Notes: generated by a model from the letters alone, not told the origin. Positions 1 to 10,611 are shown, counted from the first letter of the stretch. The stretch: DNA of 64,000 nt from Gracilibacillus boraciitolerans JCM 21714 (GCF_000521485.1 NZ_BAVS01000002.1:62001-126000), one strand, 5' to 3'. Numbers and translations: made by a program.

Positions 1-1
1 T

Positions 2-926
2 GATGCATTTGTAAACTATGCAGAAGTTATGTTTAATGAGTTTTCAGGTAAAATTAAACAATGGTTAACATTGAATGAACCATGGTGTATTTCCTTCTTG
101 TCTAATTATATTGGCGTTCACGCACCGGGGAATCATGATCTTCAGCTTGCCACACAAATTTCGCATCACTTATTAGTGGCACATGGGAAAACAGTGAAGA
201 AATTTCGTGAACTAGGGATTGACGGACAAATTGGTTTTGCTCCAAATACTACATGGATCGAGCCATTTAGTAATCGTCAGGAAGATATCGATGCATGTAA
301 CCGTGAGATTGGCTGGTATATTGAGTGGTTTATGGATCCAGTCTTCAAAGGAACATATCCTGATTTTATGCTGGATTGGTTCAAGAAAAAAGGTGTTGAA
401 TTAGATATACAAGACGGTGATATGGAAACGATAAATCAGCCTGTTGACTTCCTTGGTATTAATTATTATACAGGACATATTGGTCGTTATAAAGAAAATG
501 AAGGATTACTAGATTGGGAAAAGATAGAAATGAATGATGAACGGACCGATATTGGCTGGCCGATCTTTCCAGAAGGTTTTTATAATGTATTAATGCGAGT
601 TAAGAATAGTTATGGGGGATATTCCAATTTTTATTACTGAAAATGGTTCTTGTTATAATGACGAACCGGAAAATGGTCGAGTAAAAGACGTAGGGCGTAT
701 CAATTATTTGCAGCAGCATTTAACAGCATTAAGTCGCGCTATTAGTTCAGGCGTAAATATCAAAGGTTATATTACCTGGTCATTAATGGATAACTATGAA
801 TGGGCAGAAGGATATACCATGCGATTTGGAATTGTCCATGTTAATTACAGAACATTGGAACGCACGAAAAAAGACAGCTACTATTGGTATAAGCAAATGA
901 TTGATAATAATTGGTTTGAGAATTAA
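2..926 (+). CDS. GH1 beta-glucosidase or 6-phospho-beta-glucosidase, 5'-truncated by window edge, frame broken
   Basis: Cytoplasmic retaining beta-glucosidase of family GH1, expected to split cellobiose-type or other beta-glucosides. The reading frame is open from base 2, so the start lies outside the window. The acid/base Glu is in LTLNEPW near base 70-90 and the nucleophile Glu in FITENG near 628-645. About 308 residues are present of a family near 450, so roughly 140 N-terminal residues are missing. The frame breaks at the five-G run 614-618: with four G it reads SYGDIPIFITENG, while as given it stops at 640. The C-terminal half keeps the family motif YITWSLMDNYEWAEGY. Phosphorylated and free substrates cannot be told apart from what is visible. 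Family is certain; exact substrate is not. Confidence 0.9.
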
Positions 927-939
927 CATTAAAAAATGC

Positions 940-1030
940 TGATCAGATGCAGATTTGTATGTGACTTAATCAGTTTATCACGGCGCTAACCGTCCGTAAA
1001 ACCCCCACTGATTGAAGTCTCACTTTATTG
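940..1030. other. Structured GC-richer intergenic block
   Basis: This stretch between the GH1 gene and the terminator contains ACGG-CGCTAA-CCGT (980-993), then CCGTAAAACCCCCAC, in otherwise AT-rich spacer. It looks like one of the dispersed intergenic repeats of Bacillaceae, but no second full copy exists in the window and I cannot name it. Confidence 0.3.
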
Positions 1031-1057
1031 AAAATTCATTAGTGATTATAGTATAGT

Positions 1058-1090
1058 AAAGAGTACATCTCATAAAGAGATGTACTCTTT
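1058..1090. terminator. Bidirectional intrinsic terminator between convergent genes
   Basis: A perfect 14-bp stem AAAGAGTACATCTC / GAGATGTACTCTTT with loop ATAAA lies between the rightward GH1 gene and the leftward ABC transporter operon. The A/T flanks let it act on either strand. Confidence 0.85.
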
Positions 1091-1227
1091 AACTTTAGCT
1101 ATAGAAATTAATGGAGTGGTATCTTTTCGTGCAATTAAGTTTTTCTTTTTAATTTATGACAATGATATAAATTGTTCCCAGAAGGAGACTTGATATTAAG
1201 TTATTTTGCGTCTGATCTAAGCAACTT

Positions 1228-2298
1228 TCATTCTTCGTAAGTTCCGATAATCTTTAACGCTTCTTCTACCAATGACATATCAATAATTTTGTCAAAATTT
1301 AAGTCGCCTTGAATGGCACCATTTTCCTGATAAAATTGATATTGTTTCTCGACATCTTCTTCAAAGATATAACCATTTGGATTTAAACCGGTAACACCAA
1401 CTTCTTCCCATAATGCTTCATCCTTCAATGCCGTGTGGTTGGCCATGATAGATATTACTTCACCATCATCGTCGATATTTTTTATAAAGACATCGTTATA
1501 ATCTCTTACACCCTGCAGATAGGCTGCCATAAAACGAATAGCTACATCTCTGCGTTCCGTTAAAAACTTAGGTGAACCAAGCACCATGGCAATTTGTGCT
1601 TCTGGTGCATAGTCTGTTGCATCATGAAAACGTTGGTGTATGGCTTGATTTTCTCCTTGTGTAATTAAAGGTTCAATCTGTAAAGCTAGATCAACCTGTT
1701 TATTACCCATTGCTGCCATCATATTACTGAAATCACTCATTAATACAAATTCTACTTCGTCTGTAGCGACGTTGGCGTGCTTTAACATTTCGCTGTAAAT
1801 ATAATGATCAACAGCATTTTTTGTGGATACTGCGATTTTTTTACCTTTAACGTCTTCATATTCTGTTAATTCATCTTTAAGATCTTCTCGTACAACAAAA
1901 GTGAAATAGGAACTTCCTTCATTATTATGACCTTTATCTGCAATAAATCGGACATCAATACCCTGAGCAATGGAATTAAAGAAGGATGCGGAAGAGACAC
2001 CCCCCAGCTACATCTACTTCACCGGCAGCAACTGCTGGAAGCATTTCGTCACTATTTCCAAAGGTAGCAAATTCTACTTCAATATTGTACTGTTCAAAAT
2101 AACCTTTATCTTTAGCAATATAGAATCCGGCACCAGATGCTGAGCCATCTTCTGCAATAACGACCTTTGCTGTTTCTTCCAATGGTGCTAATGGTCTGTA
2201 CTTTCCGGCTTACTAGTATTTTCTGAGTCTGACGAGTTACAAGCCGAAATTAATAGAAAGAAAGCTCCAGCAATCAGCAGAAATAGTATCTTTTTCAT
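1228..2298 (-). CDS. Nitrate/sulfonate/taurine-type ABC transporter substrate-binding lipoprotein, frame broken twice
   Basis: Extracellular, lipid-anchored binding protein of an SsuA/TauA/ThiY-type importer. The N-terminus (ATG at 2298, GGAGG 8 bases upstream) is a lipoprotein signal: MKKILFLLIAGAF, then a lipobox ending at Cys20 (ISAC). The mature part has the family pattern GFYIAKDKGYFEQ, then AAGEVDVAGG. Two breaks are visible. One lies near 2195-2210, where one base is missing and a TAG follows STDH. The other is at the six-C run 2000-2005, where five would restore VAGGVSSASFF. It is the last gene of a leftward operon after the permease and ATPase. The substrate could be a sulfonate, nitrate, a thiamine precursor or something similar; no metabolic neighbour decides it. 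Confidence 0.8.
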
Positions 2299-2311
2299 TT
2301 GTATTCCTCCA

Positions 2312-3097
2312 TTAAGATTCATTTAATAATCTTGATTTTTTCACTTCACTTTGAAGGTGGTTCCAAATATCAAGGAATATCTTCGTCATTTTTGGATCTG
2401 ATCGGACCTTTTCGATAGAACGCGGTCGCTCTATTTCAATGGATATGTCTTTGATGATTTGACCTGGTTGGGCACTCATTAGTAATATTCGATCACTTAA
2501 AAGTAATGCTTCGTCAATACTGTGAGTAATGAATAAAACGGTTTTCTTTGTTTCCTGCCAGATCGACAATAGCTCTTCTTGTAAAATAAATTTATTTTGC
2601 TCATCTAATGCAGCGAAGGGTTCATCCATTAATAAAATTTCAGGATCATTAGCAAATGCGCGGCCAATACTTACGCGTTGTTTCATTCCTCCTGATAATT
2701 CCTTTGGATACAAGTGCTTAAAGTTGGTTAACCCAACTTTTTGTAAATAATATTCTGTTCGTTCTTTTATAAAAGATTGCGGCATATGCCTCATCTTTAA
2801 GCCAAACGCGACATTTTCCTCGACAGTAAGCCAAGGGATAACTCCATTCTCCTGGAATACCATTGATTGTAAAGGATTTTTCTTTTCGGTCTGATGAATA
2901 ACTATATCTCCACTACTTGGCTTATCTAGGTTGGCTAGTATCCGTAGTAAGGTTGTTTTACCACATCCACTTGGCCCCCCCAGCAGACAAACGAATTCTC
3001 CCTGTTTAATGGTTAGACTTATATTCTGTAACGCTTCAATATACTTATTTTTTTTAATAAAATGTTTGGATAAATCCGTAATTTCAATTTTTGTCAA
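2312..3097 (-). CDS. ABC transporter ATP-binding protein (SsuB/TauB type)
   Basis: Cytoplasmic ATPase that powers the importer formed with the neighbouring permease and binding protein. It is 261 residues, the usual length. Walker A is at residues 40-49 and reads GGPSGCGKTT, one Gly longer than the usual GPSGCGKTT because of a seven-C run at 2975-2981. The Q-loop region is VFQENGVIPWLTV, the signature is LSGGMKQR, Walker B is ILLMDEPFAALD, and the H-loop is ITHSIDEA. The VIPWLTVEENV segment is typical of the SsuB/TauB/NrtD group. The gene sits between the permease (upstream on this strand) and the lipoprotein. The extra Gly is probably a homopolymer error. Substrate unknown. Confidence 0.92.
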   Translation of the reverse strand: MTKIEITDLSKHFIKKNKYIEALQNISLTIKQGEFVCLLGGPSGCGKTTLLRILANLDKPSSGDIVIHQTEKKNPLQSMVFQENGVIPWLTVEENVAFGLKMRHMPQSFIKERTEYYLQKVGLTNFKHLYPKELSGGMKQRVSIGRAFANDPEILLMDEPFAALDEQNKFILQEELLSIWQETKKTVLFITHSIDEALLLSDRILLMSAQPGQIIKDISIEIERPRSIEKVRSDPKMTKIFLDIWNHLQSEVKKSRLLNES

Positions 3098-3118
3098 CGA
3101 TATCCCCTCATTTCTTAA

Positions 3119-3884
3119 TTATTTCCAGGGCAATAGTATACGTTCCAAACCTCTAAGTAATAATGAGAAAAAATATCCAAAAAATGAAATGAGGATGAGC
3201 CCAACGTACATTTCCGGCAATAGAAAAGCTTTGTAATTCATCCAGATTAAATATCCAATCCCAGAAGTGGCGCCGATCATTTCTGCAGCAACGATGGTTA
3301 GTAATGCGATCGCTTGCCCCCATTTGGATTCCTTCTAACATTACTGGCAAGGCCCCGGGAAAAGCAATTTTAAAGAAGAAATCCTTCACGTTAGCGTGAT
3401 AATTTTTGGCAACATCTAAATAGATTCGATCAATATTTGCAACACCTGCAGCAGTATTAATCGCTACCGGGAAAAAGACACTAATCGCTATGGTAATCAT
3501 TTTAGAAAATTCGCCGATACCAAATAAGATTAATATAATCGGCAACATCGCTAATGTAGGAATCGGCATAAAAATCATAATAATTGGTGAAAAAAAGTGT
3601 CTGAAATATTTATACATTCCCATTAGCAAACCAATACATATAGCAGGAATTACGCCTAACGCAAAACCAATAATAATTCTTGTTAAACTAACATAAATAT
3701 GTGTAAAAAGGTCTCCGGATTCTCCCATTTGTATAAGTTTAGTTAAAATTAAAGTTGGTGCTGGAAAGAAGCGTGGATCTAGAATCGAAAATTGTGAACA
3801 GAATTCCCAGATTAGTAATAAGATTAATGGGGAGGAGATGGTAATCACTTGTGGCAATGATATTTTCGTAAGATTTTTAATCAA
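3119..3884 (-). CDS. ABC transporter permease (SsuC/TauC type), frame broken
   Basis: Integral membrane permease of the binding-protein-dependent importer, with about six predicted membrane helices. I choose the TTG at 3882-3884 because AAAGGAGAGA stands six bases upstream; a longer reading to 3929 has no such site. The frame breaks at the five-C run 3317-3321. With four it continues MGQAIALLTIVAAEMIG, the conserved segment after the EAA loop, and ends at 3119-3121 (ILLPWK stop), about 22 bases before the ATPase start. As given, the frame runs out into a wrong tail to 3153. First gene of the leftward transporter operon. Family call is firm; substrate unknown. Confidence 0.85.
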
Positions 3885-4127
3885 AATATCTCTCTCCTTT
3901 TGGCTACGCTTTTCGTTAAAACCCCCCAATTCAACGGAAGATTAAGTCTAAGAAGTTAATTTGACTATGACTTTGGTATGTCTCACTTTATATGGATATC
4001 ATATGTGTTCGCCCAGAAGGTGTGCATAAAATTACGAAGGTTAATTTAAAAAAGAAGTAGGAAAGGATTAGAATTTTCATGGTGGTAGGAGTATTATAAG
4101 TAGCTCTTCAAAAAACGATTATCTCAT

Positions 4128-4167
4128 ATAAAAACCATGCTCCACAAAAATGTGAAACATGGTTTTT
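4128..4167 (-). terminator. Intrinsic terminator of prs paralogue
   Basis: Read on the minus strand, the stem AAAACCATG...CATGGTTTT is followed by a T run immediately downstream of the PRPP synthetase stop codon. Confidence 0.8.
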
Positions 4168-4171
4168 TAGT

Positions 4172-5122
4172 CTAATGATATAGAGAACTAACGGACTGCT
4201 GTTCATACAATCGAATAATTGCTTCTGCGATAACGGGCGCAATGGTTAATTGTGTAATCTTATCTAATTGCTTTTCTTCTGGAATTGGTATGGTATTGGT
4301 AACAATTAACTCTTTCAAATTAGATTCAGCAATTTTATTTACGGCAATACCTGAAAGTACTGGATGTGTACTGCAGGCATAAATCTCTTTTGTACCGTGA
4401 TTTTTCAATGCTATAGCACTCGTCGTAATTCTTCTTCCTGTATCAATAATGTCATCGACAATAATCGCTGTTTTATCAGCAACATCTCCTACAATATTAA
4501 TACTAGAAGTACTGTCTCTCGGACCACGGCGATCTACAATCGCTATCGGTGCCTTTAACTGATCTGCTAACTGTCTTGCACGAGAGACACTACTATGATC
4601 TGGTGCAACAACGACAACATTCTCTAATTGCTTTGCTTCTAAGTATTTACCGATGATTGGAACAGCAGTAATCGGATCAACGGGTATATCGAAAAACCCT
4701 TGTGCCTGAGGAGCATGTAAATCAATGGAAATCATTCGAGTTGCTCCTGCCTTTTGAATTAAATCCGCAATTAATTTAGCGGTAATCGGTTCGCGAGCAC
4801 GTGATTTACGATCCTGACGAGCATATCCATAATAGGGGATAACGACATTAATAGAACGAGCTGAAGCTCTTTTTAAGGCATCTGTCATAATTAACAATTC
4901 CATAATATGATCTTCTACCGGATCGTACGTAGATTGAATAACAAATACATCACAACCTCGAATGCTTTCTTCAATATTAATTTGAATTTCTCCATCACTA
5001 AAGGTTTTGACAGATGATTTACCTAAATCTATACCGATATGATGAACAATTTCTTCTGCAAGTGCCAAGTTAGAATTTAAGGAAAAAACCTTCAACTTGG
5101 AATTATTGTATGTACTGCTCAA
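4172..5122 (-). CDS. prs: Ribose-phosphate pyrophosphokinase (PRPP synthetase) paralogue with altered PRPP loop
   Basis: Makes PRPP from ribose 5-phosphate and ATP for purine, pyrimidine, His and Trp synthesis. At 316 residues it is family length. The start is TTG at 5122 with AGGAGG eight bases upstream. The catalytic flexible loop [13 protein letters not shown] and the segment [14 protein letters not shown] are intact. The ribose-phosphate loop, normally DDIIDTAGTIT, reads [12 protein letters not shown] here, a change at otherwise near-invariant positions. The usual glmU-prs neighbourhood is absent, so this is probably a second copy. It stands alone between terminators. Activity may be altered or regulatory; that is inference. 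Confidence 0.88.
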   Translation of the reverse strand: MSSTYNNSKLKVFSLNSNLALAEEIVHHIGIDLGKSSVKTFSDGEIQINIEESIRGCDVFVIQSTYDPVEDHIMELLIMTDALKRASARSINVVIPYYGYARQDRKSRAREPITAKLIADLIQKAGATRMISIDLHAPQAQGFFDIPVDPITAVPIIGKYLEAKQLENVVVVAPDHSSVSRARQLADQLKAPIAIVDRRGPRDSTSSINIVGDVADKTAIIVDDIIDTGRRITTSAIALKNHGTKEIYACSTHPVLSGIAVNKIAESNLKELIVTNTIPIPEEKQLDKITQLTIAPVIAEAIIRLYEQQSVSSLYH

Positions 5123-5186
5123 GTATACGACCTCCTAAGTGTGTATTCATTATTATATTATCGCAAAAAGAGATAGTGGAGACAAG

Positions 5187-6317
5187 TTATCTTGCTCGTG
5201 TTTTGTGAATTAATGTCATTATTTGTTTTGTTTGCTCAGCTAAAAGCGTTCTGGTATTTTTCATACAATCTTCTAAACTAAGTGGACGGTTAACTATCGA
5301 AAAGCATCCAGCAAATTTATCTCTTAATGCTTGATTGTTTTCTCCAAGACTGCCTGAAATTAAAATGGTTGGAACGTTATATAAATGAGCTACATCTGCA
5401 ACATAGCCAGGTGCCTTACCGTACAACGTTTGCTCATCACTTTGACCTTCACCTGTAATAACCAGATCTGCACTTTTTATAGTTTCCTCTAAATTAATCG
5501 ATTCTGCAATTAATTTTGCCCCCCCAGATTCTAATTTTCCGCCAATTGCTAAAAAGGCAAATCCCAGCCCACCAGCTGCACCTGCACCTGGTGTGTCATG
5601 CCATTCATGACCAAGTATTGCTTCGATTAAACGTGCATATTTTTTTAAGGCTTGATCATATTCTAATACTTGATTGGGTGTGGCACCTTTTTGCGGGCCA
5701 TAAACAGCACTTGCTCCCATTTCACCATATAAGGGATTTTCTACGTCACATGCAATTCTAAAGTCGATAGTTTTTAATCGTGGATCAAGATTGCTTACAT
5801 CAACAGAATCAATTTTCAGAAGGTCTTGACCATATTTGTCCAGTTGATTTCCCAGTTTGTTGTATACTTTTAAACCTAATGCTTGTAATAAACCTAAACC
5901 TCCATCGTTTGTGGCACTTCCACCTAGTCCTACAACGATTTGTTTACACCCTTTATCCATTGCATCTAAAATGGCTTCTCCGATGCCATAAGTTGTCGTG
6001 TGGTCAGGATTACGTTGGTCTGTCGGTACTTGATATAGGCCGGCATGAAGGGCAGTTTCGATAACAGCAGTGGAATTATTTATCATAGCATAATTTGTAT
6101 TAATCGTATTTCCTAAAGGACCACTGGTGGAAAGTTTTATATTTTCTCCATTGCTAGCGGATAAAATTGCGTCAATAGTACCTTCACCACCATCTGCCAT
6201 CGGTTTACATATCACTTGGTGGTCTCCTGTTTCCAATATGGCATCAGAAATGGTGATGGCGACTTCAGTAGCGGTAAGACTTCCTTTATAAGAATCTGGT
6301 GCTATTACAATTTTCAT
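5187..6317 (-). CDS. glxK: Glycerate kinase (GlxK/GarK family)
   Basis: Phosphorylates D-glycerate with ATP, usually to 2-phosphoglycerate in this family, linking glycerate or glyoxylate metabolism to glycolysis. It has about 377 residues. The start is the ATG giving MKIVIAPDSYKGSLTA; six upstream in-frame codons run through the ribosome binding site and are not needed. Family motifs are ADGGEGTIDA near residue 44, GLGGSATNDGG near 135, and ITGEGQSDEQT near 290. A C7 run at 5519-5525 adds one Gly in ESGGAKL, and a C8 run at 6326-6333 forms the ribosome binding site. It stands alone, 64 bases downstream of prs on the same strand. Confident. Confidence 0.93.
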   Translation of the reverse strand: MKIVIAPDSYKGSLTATEVAITISDAILETGDHQVICKPMADGGEGTIDAILSASNGENIKLSTSGPLGNTINTNYAMINNSTAVIETALHAGLYQVPTDQRNPDHTTTYGIGEAILDAMDKGCKQIVVGLGGSATNDGGLGLLQALGLKVYNKLGNQLDKYGQDLLKIDSVDVSNLDPRLKTIDFRIACDVENPLYGEMGASAVYGPQKGATPNQVLEYDQALKKYARLIEAILGHEWHDTPGAGAAGGLGFAFLAIGGKLESGGAKLIAESINLEETIKSADLVITGEGQSDEQTLYGKAPGYVADVAHLYNVPTILISGSLGENNQALRDKFAGCFSIVNRPLSLEDCMKNTRTLLAEQTKQIMTLIHKTRAR

Positions 6318-6401
6318 ATAGTTTTCCCCCCCCAATTGTTCACGATATTCTTTTAAATTATACGGTAGTTATCGCTTACACACAATAGAGATGAAACATA
6401 G

Positions 6402-6438
6402 AAAAAGGAAAATGCAAACTATTTCGCATTTTCCTTTT
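6402..6438. terminator. Bidirectional hairpin between the membrane protein and glycerate kinase
   Basis: A stem AAAAGGAAAATGC / GCATTTTCCTTTT with a loop of about ten bases and T or A runs on both sides follows the small membrane protein gene on the minus strand. Confidence 0.75.
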
Positions 6439-6453
6439 AATCAAATGAGTGTA

Positions 6454-6739
6454 TTAATTATTTTGTTGTACCAACGGGCTGTGAGATTTCATAGACTTAC
6501 GCATTTCTAATAAAATGATGGTAAAAGCGATATGACCATATATCAGATTTGCAATAAAAATTCCCCCATAAATACATTTGACCTGAGCCAATACCAACTG
6601 TAATATACTGATAGAATACAATCCATGCACCAATTACAAAAGGAATTTGTCCAATTGCGGTTTTTTTCCAATTATCTCCCCCCCACAATAAAACGGGAGT
6701 AAAACTAAATATTAGTAGAAAAATTAATAATATATCCAT
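6454..6739 (-). CDS. Small membrane protein, unknown function, frame broken
   Basis: A protein of about 95 residues with three predicted hydrophobic helices: MDILLIFLLIFSFTPVLLW, then GQIPFVIGAWIVFYQYI, then LWGIFIANLIYGHIAF. I do not recognise the family. The ATG at 6739 has GAGG eight bases upstream; a GTG nine bases earlier is a weaker choice. The frame breaks at the five-C run near 6550-6555. With four, it continues through a third helix to a polar tail ending MKSHSPLVQQNN and stops at 6454. A C7 run at 6678-6684 gives WGGDNW where four would give WGDNW. It stands between ppc and glycerate kinase with its own terminator. Confidence 0.6.
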
Positions 6740-6861
6740 ATGTGTCACCTCATATAAAATTCTTATATTTGTAAGTGGTTTCTATAGTAGTATATCATAA
6801 AGTTCATATTTTTGTAACAATTAGTTCATGATTTAGACACAAATTAAAAAATCATTGCATC

Positions 6862-6901
6862 AAAAAGCCTTAAAGCATGAGAATAATGCTTTAAGCTTTT
6901 T
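6862..6901 (-). terminator. Intrinsic terminator of ppc
   Basis: AAAAAGCCTTAAAGCAT pairs with ATGCTTTAAGCTTTTT just beyond the ppc stop on the minus strand, ending in a T run on that strand. Confidence 0.85.
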
Positions 6902-6908
6902 GATCAAA

Positions 6909-9670
6909 TCAACCTGTGTTACGTAAACCTGCTGCGACACCGTTTATTGTAAGCAGTGCTTCTGTTAAAAGCTCATCATATTTTTCGCTTTCTTCTCCTT
7001 CATTGCGAAGCTGAGAAATAAGTTGAACTTGTAAAAGGTTTAACGGATCTACTAATGGGTTCCGTAATCGAACAGATTCTTTAATGTTTAGTCGATTATC
7101 TAATAATTCTTCCTGTCCTGTAATTTTAAGAACAATAGCTTTTGTTTCCTCGTATTCTTCTGCAAGTTGACCAAAAATTCTGTCGCTAATTTCTTTATCT
7201 TCCATCATGTTAGCATATTCTTTTGCTGTTTGAAGATCTGCTTTGGTTAATGCCATTTGCAGATTATTTATAATTGCCTGGAAGAATGGCCATTTGCTAT
7301 ACATTTTTTGTAATTGTTCAAGATTGTCTGTTTTCTCTAGGTATTTTTTGAATCCTGTACCTGCTGCGAACCAAGCTGGTAAAAGCTGTCTGCTTTGTGT
7401 CCAGGCAAATACCCATGGAATTGCTCGTAAATCTTCAAAGTGGTTACTACCTTTACGTTTCATAGGACGAGAACCAATGTTTAAATCGCCTAACTCATGT
7501 AATGGTGTCGCCTGATTAAAGTATTGGATAAATCCAGGATCTTCAAATACCAGTGATTGATATTTTTTTAATGCATATTCTGAAATCATACTCATCGTAT
7601 CCACTTCTTCTTGTGAAGGTTGCATCTTGGTATTATCGTCATTTAGCCCCCATAATACCAGTTAACAGAGTAGAAGTTGCCTGTTCCAAAGAACGATAGG
7701 CTATATCTTCCAGTAAGTAACGTGACGATAATACTTCACCTTGTTCGGTAATTTTTACCCCATCCCCCTAAAGTTATAGCAGGTTGCGATAATAAACTAG
7801 TATATAGTGGTCCGCCACCACGGCCAAGAGAACCACCACGACCATGGAAATATTTTAATTTAACCCCCCCATAATCAGATGCCATAGCGTGAATATCTTG
7901 TTGTGCTTTGTATAGTTCCCAGTTAGCAGTAATATTACCGCCATCTTTACTACTGTCTGAATAGCCAAGCATAATTTCCTGTAAGTCGCCACGAGCTTCT
8001 AAATGCTTACGGTATAATGGAATTTCAAATAATTGTTTAATCATTTCTGGTCCATTTTTAAGATCATCAATGGTCTCTAATAAAGGTGCCACATGAAGTC
8101 GGCTTACCACTTTTCCATTTGGATAGACGCGATATAACCCGGCTTCTTTTGCCAGTACTAATACTTCCAGAATATCACTTACGTTGTCTGTCATGCTAAT
8201 TAAATATACTTCAATGGCACGAAGTCCAAACGTATCTTGAGCACGCTTGATGACTCTGATGGTATCGATCACTTCTGATGTCTCAGGTGAAAATTCATCG
8301 TAAATAGAGATCAATGGACGAGGATTTTCAAGTACGCTTATAAGTGTTGATACTTTTTCTTTCTCATCAAGTGATTTATATTCGTCAGCAATTCCTACTT
8401 TGTGAAAAATCTCTGTTAACGCTGATTCATGTTCACCACTATGATTACGTACATCTAATGACGCTAAGTGAAAACCAAATAAGTCTACTTGCCTAATTAC
8501 TTTTCGTAATAATTTGACAGGATTGTGATTTGGATGATGAATCATCATACTTTCACGGATTAACTGTAAATCAGCTAAAAGTTCTTCTGATTTTTCATAG
8601 CCACGTGGATCATCTTGTTCCGTATAATCAAGTTTTTTAAGCATTAGCGAAAGCTTCACGCGGTAAACTTCATCCTCTTTGTACCAGCCGATTTCGTTTA
8701 ATTCCTGTCTATCTTTTTCGATAGATGCTCTTATTTCTTCACTAAAATCCACTTTAGAATCTGAGTGACTTAAGCGATCTTTTAAAGTACTAATAGCTTC
8801 TTTATATTTTCTAAGTACTAGTTCACGATGGTGCTTTAATGTATCAAATGTGGTTGTTGCCTTTACATTTGGGTTGCCATCTCGATCCCCACCGATCCAG
8901 GAGCCAAAACGTAAAAATGAAGGAATAGTCCATCTTTGGTTATAATTTTCAAATAATAGATCCTCAAGATCATCATGTATTTTAGGTAGCACATCAAATA
9001 AAATACGATCAAAGTAATACAGCCCGTTTGATACTTCTTTCATTACGGAAGGTTTATTTTGTCTGATTTCTTCTGTTTGCCACATAATAGTGATTTCATT
9101 TGAGATACGCTCTTTGATTAATTTCTTCTCATATCTTGTATAAGAGTAGTCCAAAGAAGTTAACAATTGAGCAATTCTCTTGTGAATCTGCAGAATTGTT
9201 CTTCTCGTTGCTTCGGTTGGATGAGCTGTCATGATTAGCTCCAATGATAATTTACTTAGCAGATCTGTTATCTGATCTGGAGACACATTATTATCCATAA
9301 GTTGTTTAACACCAGCTTCAAGTGAACCAGGCTGAATAATATTGGCATCCTGGGATTGGTATTCACGACGTCTTCTTGTTCGATAATTCTGTTCTGCAAT
9401 ATTTAATATGTGCAGGTGCATGGAAAAGGCACGAATCACCTTTTGTCGAATTCCAGGCTCTAGCTCGCTAATTTTTAGTTTTATTTTTTCTTGAGTATTC
9501 TCGTCATGAGTTTCTCTAACCTCTTTTGAAAGAACACGAATTTCCTTCACAACATTTAGCAGGGTCTCCCCCCCACCTTCATGTAACAATACTTCATCTA
9601 AAATGGTTGTTAAGTATTCAACATCTTTTAATAAAGATACATTTGATATTTCTTCTGACGTTGTTTCCAT
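6909..9670 (-). CDS. ppc: Phosphoenolpyruvate carboxylase, frame broken twice
   Basis: Carboxylates PEP to oxaloacetate to replenish the TCA cycle, in the cytoplasm. The repaired length is near 918 residues, normal for the enzyme. Key motifs are LTAHPTEATRRT near residue 150 (catalytic His), GGDRDGNPNV near 265 and FHGRGGSLGRGGGP near 615, plus the C-terminal RNTG end. Breaks: the five-C run 7764-7768, where four gives ITLGDGVKITEQG, and the five-C run 7647-7651, where four gives LTGIMGLNDD. In-frame C7 runs at 7864-7870 and near 9558-9564 each add one Gly. The start ATG at 9670 follows a clear AAGGAAGTGG site. It has its own terminator and a 386-base gap upstream, so it is probably monocistronic. 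Confidence 0.95.
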
Positions 9671-10056
9671 ATTGTCCCACTTCCTTTCAAAGTTTTGATT
9701 TATAAGATATTTGAATGGATTTAATATCTCTGGTAGCGTCGTTCTTTGAATGTTAGGCTAGAGCGTCTTATAACTCACATAGAAAATTGGTTGTAATCAG
9801 ATTAGAGGGCTGACATTGGACAAACGATTCAAAGATGCTTTAGAATCGCAGTCTCGCAGAAAATAAATGAAAACATAACACAAATTAGACACACATAATA
9901 TGATAACATGATTCAATAAAAATGAATAATGATTTTACTTTATTGTCTCAATAGTCTGAAAAACATGTATTATTATGTATATAAGTGTCTGTAACACTTA
10001 TAAGTTTATGCTAAATTTGTAATATTCGCAAATTTTTAAAAACAAGGATGAGTGAA
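9671..10056. promoter_or_regulatory. Divergent ppc / glpP intergenic region
   Basis: A non-coding stretch of 386 bases. It should carry the ppc promoter (leftward) and the glpP promoter (rightward). Two inverted repeats are visible near glpP: TATAAGTGT...ACACTTATA (9980-10002) and AAATTTG...CAAATTT (10013-10035). The second ends just before the ribosome binding site. I could not place a convincing -35/-10 pair. Confidence 0.4.
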
Positions 10057-10593
10057 GTGAAATTAGAAGGTGTACTTCCGGCAATTAGAACAATGAAACA
10101 TTTTGAACATTTGTTAAAAAGTGAGCATGAGTTGTTAATTATTTTAGACACCAGAATTGCTCAACTTCCTCAAATTGTTCAACATGCTAAAAAATTTGAT
10201 AAAAAGGTATTAGTACATGCTGATTTGATTCATGGTTTAAAAGTGGATCAATACGGCATGGAATATTTGATTAGACACATAAAAGTTGATGGTGTTATTT
10301 CCACCCGTGCAAATGTGATATCGATGGCAAAAAAAAGTAATATTCTCGCAATTCAACGATTATTTGCGATTGATAGTTCAGCAGTTGATAAAAATATTGA
10401 ACTAACTAAACAGACAAAACCAGATTATATCGAAGTGTTACCGGGAATTATTCCCACTATCATACATCAAATAGCTTATATGACTAGAATTCCAGTTATA
10501 GCTGGAGGATTAATTCAAACAAACGAAGATGTAAATCAAGCATTAAACAGTGGTGCTGTAGCCATCACTACCTCTTGTATAGAATTATGGTAA
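10057..10593 (+). CDS. glpP: Glycerol uptake operon antiterminator GlpP
   Basis: RNA-binding regulator that, with glycerol-3-phosphate bound, prevents early termination in the leaders of glp transcripts. About 178 residues, the usual size. Family motifs are GVLPAIRTMKHFE at the start, ADLIHGLK near 65, DGVISTRANVI near 88 and VIAGGLI near 150, and the TIM-barrel fold is complete. I prefer the GTG at 10057 (AAGGA eight bases upstream) over the ATG at 10048, whose spacing is too short. It sits directly ahead of glpF, whose leader contains the hairpin this protein is expected to control (10675-10744). Confidence 0.93.
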   Translation: MKLEGVLPAIRTMKHFEHLLKSEHELLIILDTRIAQLPQIVQHAKKFDKKVLVHADLIHGLKVDQYGMEYLIRHIKVDGVISTRANVISMAKKSNILAIQRLFAIDSSAVDKNIELTKQTKPDYIEVLPGIIPTIIHQIAYMTRIPVIAGGLIQTNEDVNQALNSGAVAITTSCIELW

Positions 10594-10611
10594 TAAATTC
10601 ATACAAACCAT

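Noticed and set aside
5516-6064. Rightward open frames opposite glycerate kinase
   Set aside because: Leu/His-rich shadow translations of a well-conserved minus-strand gene.
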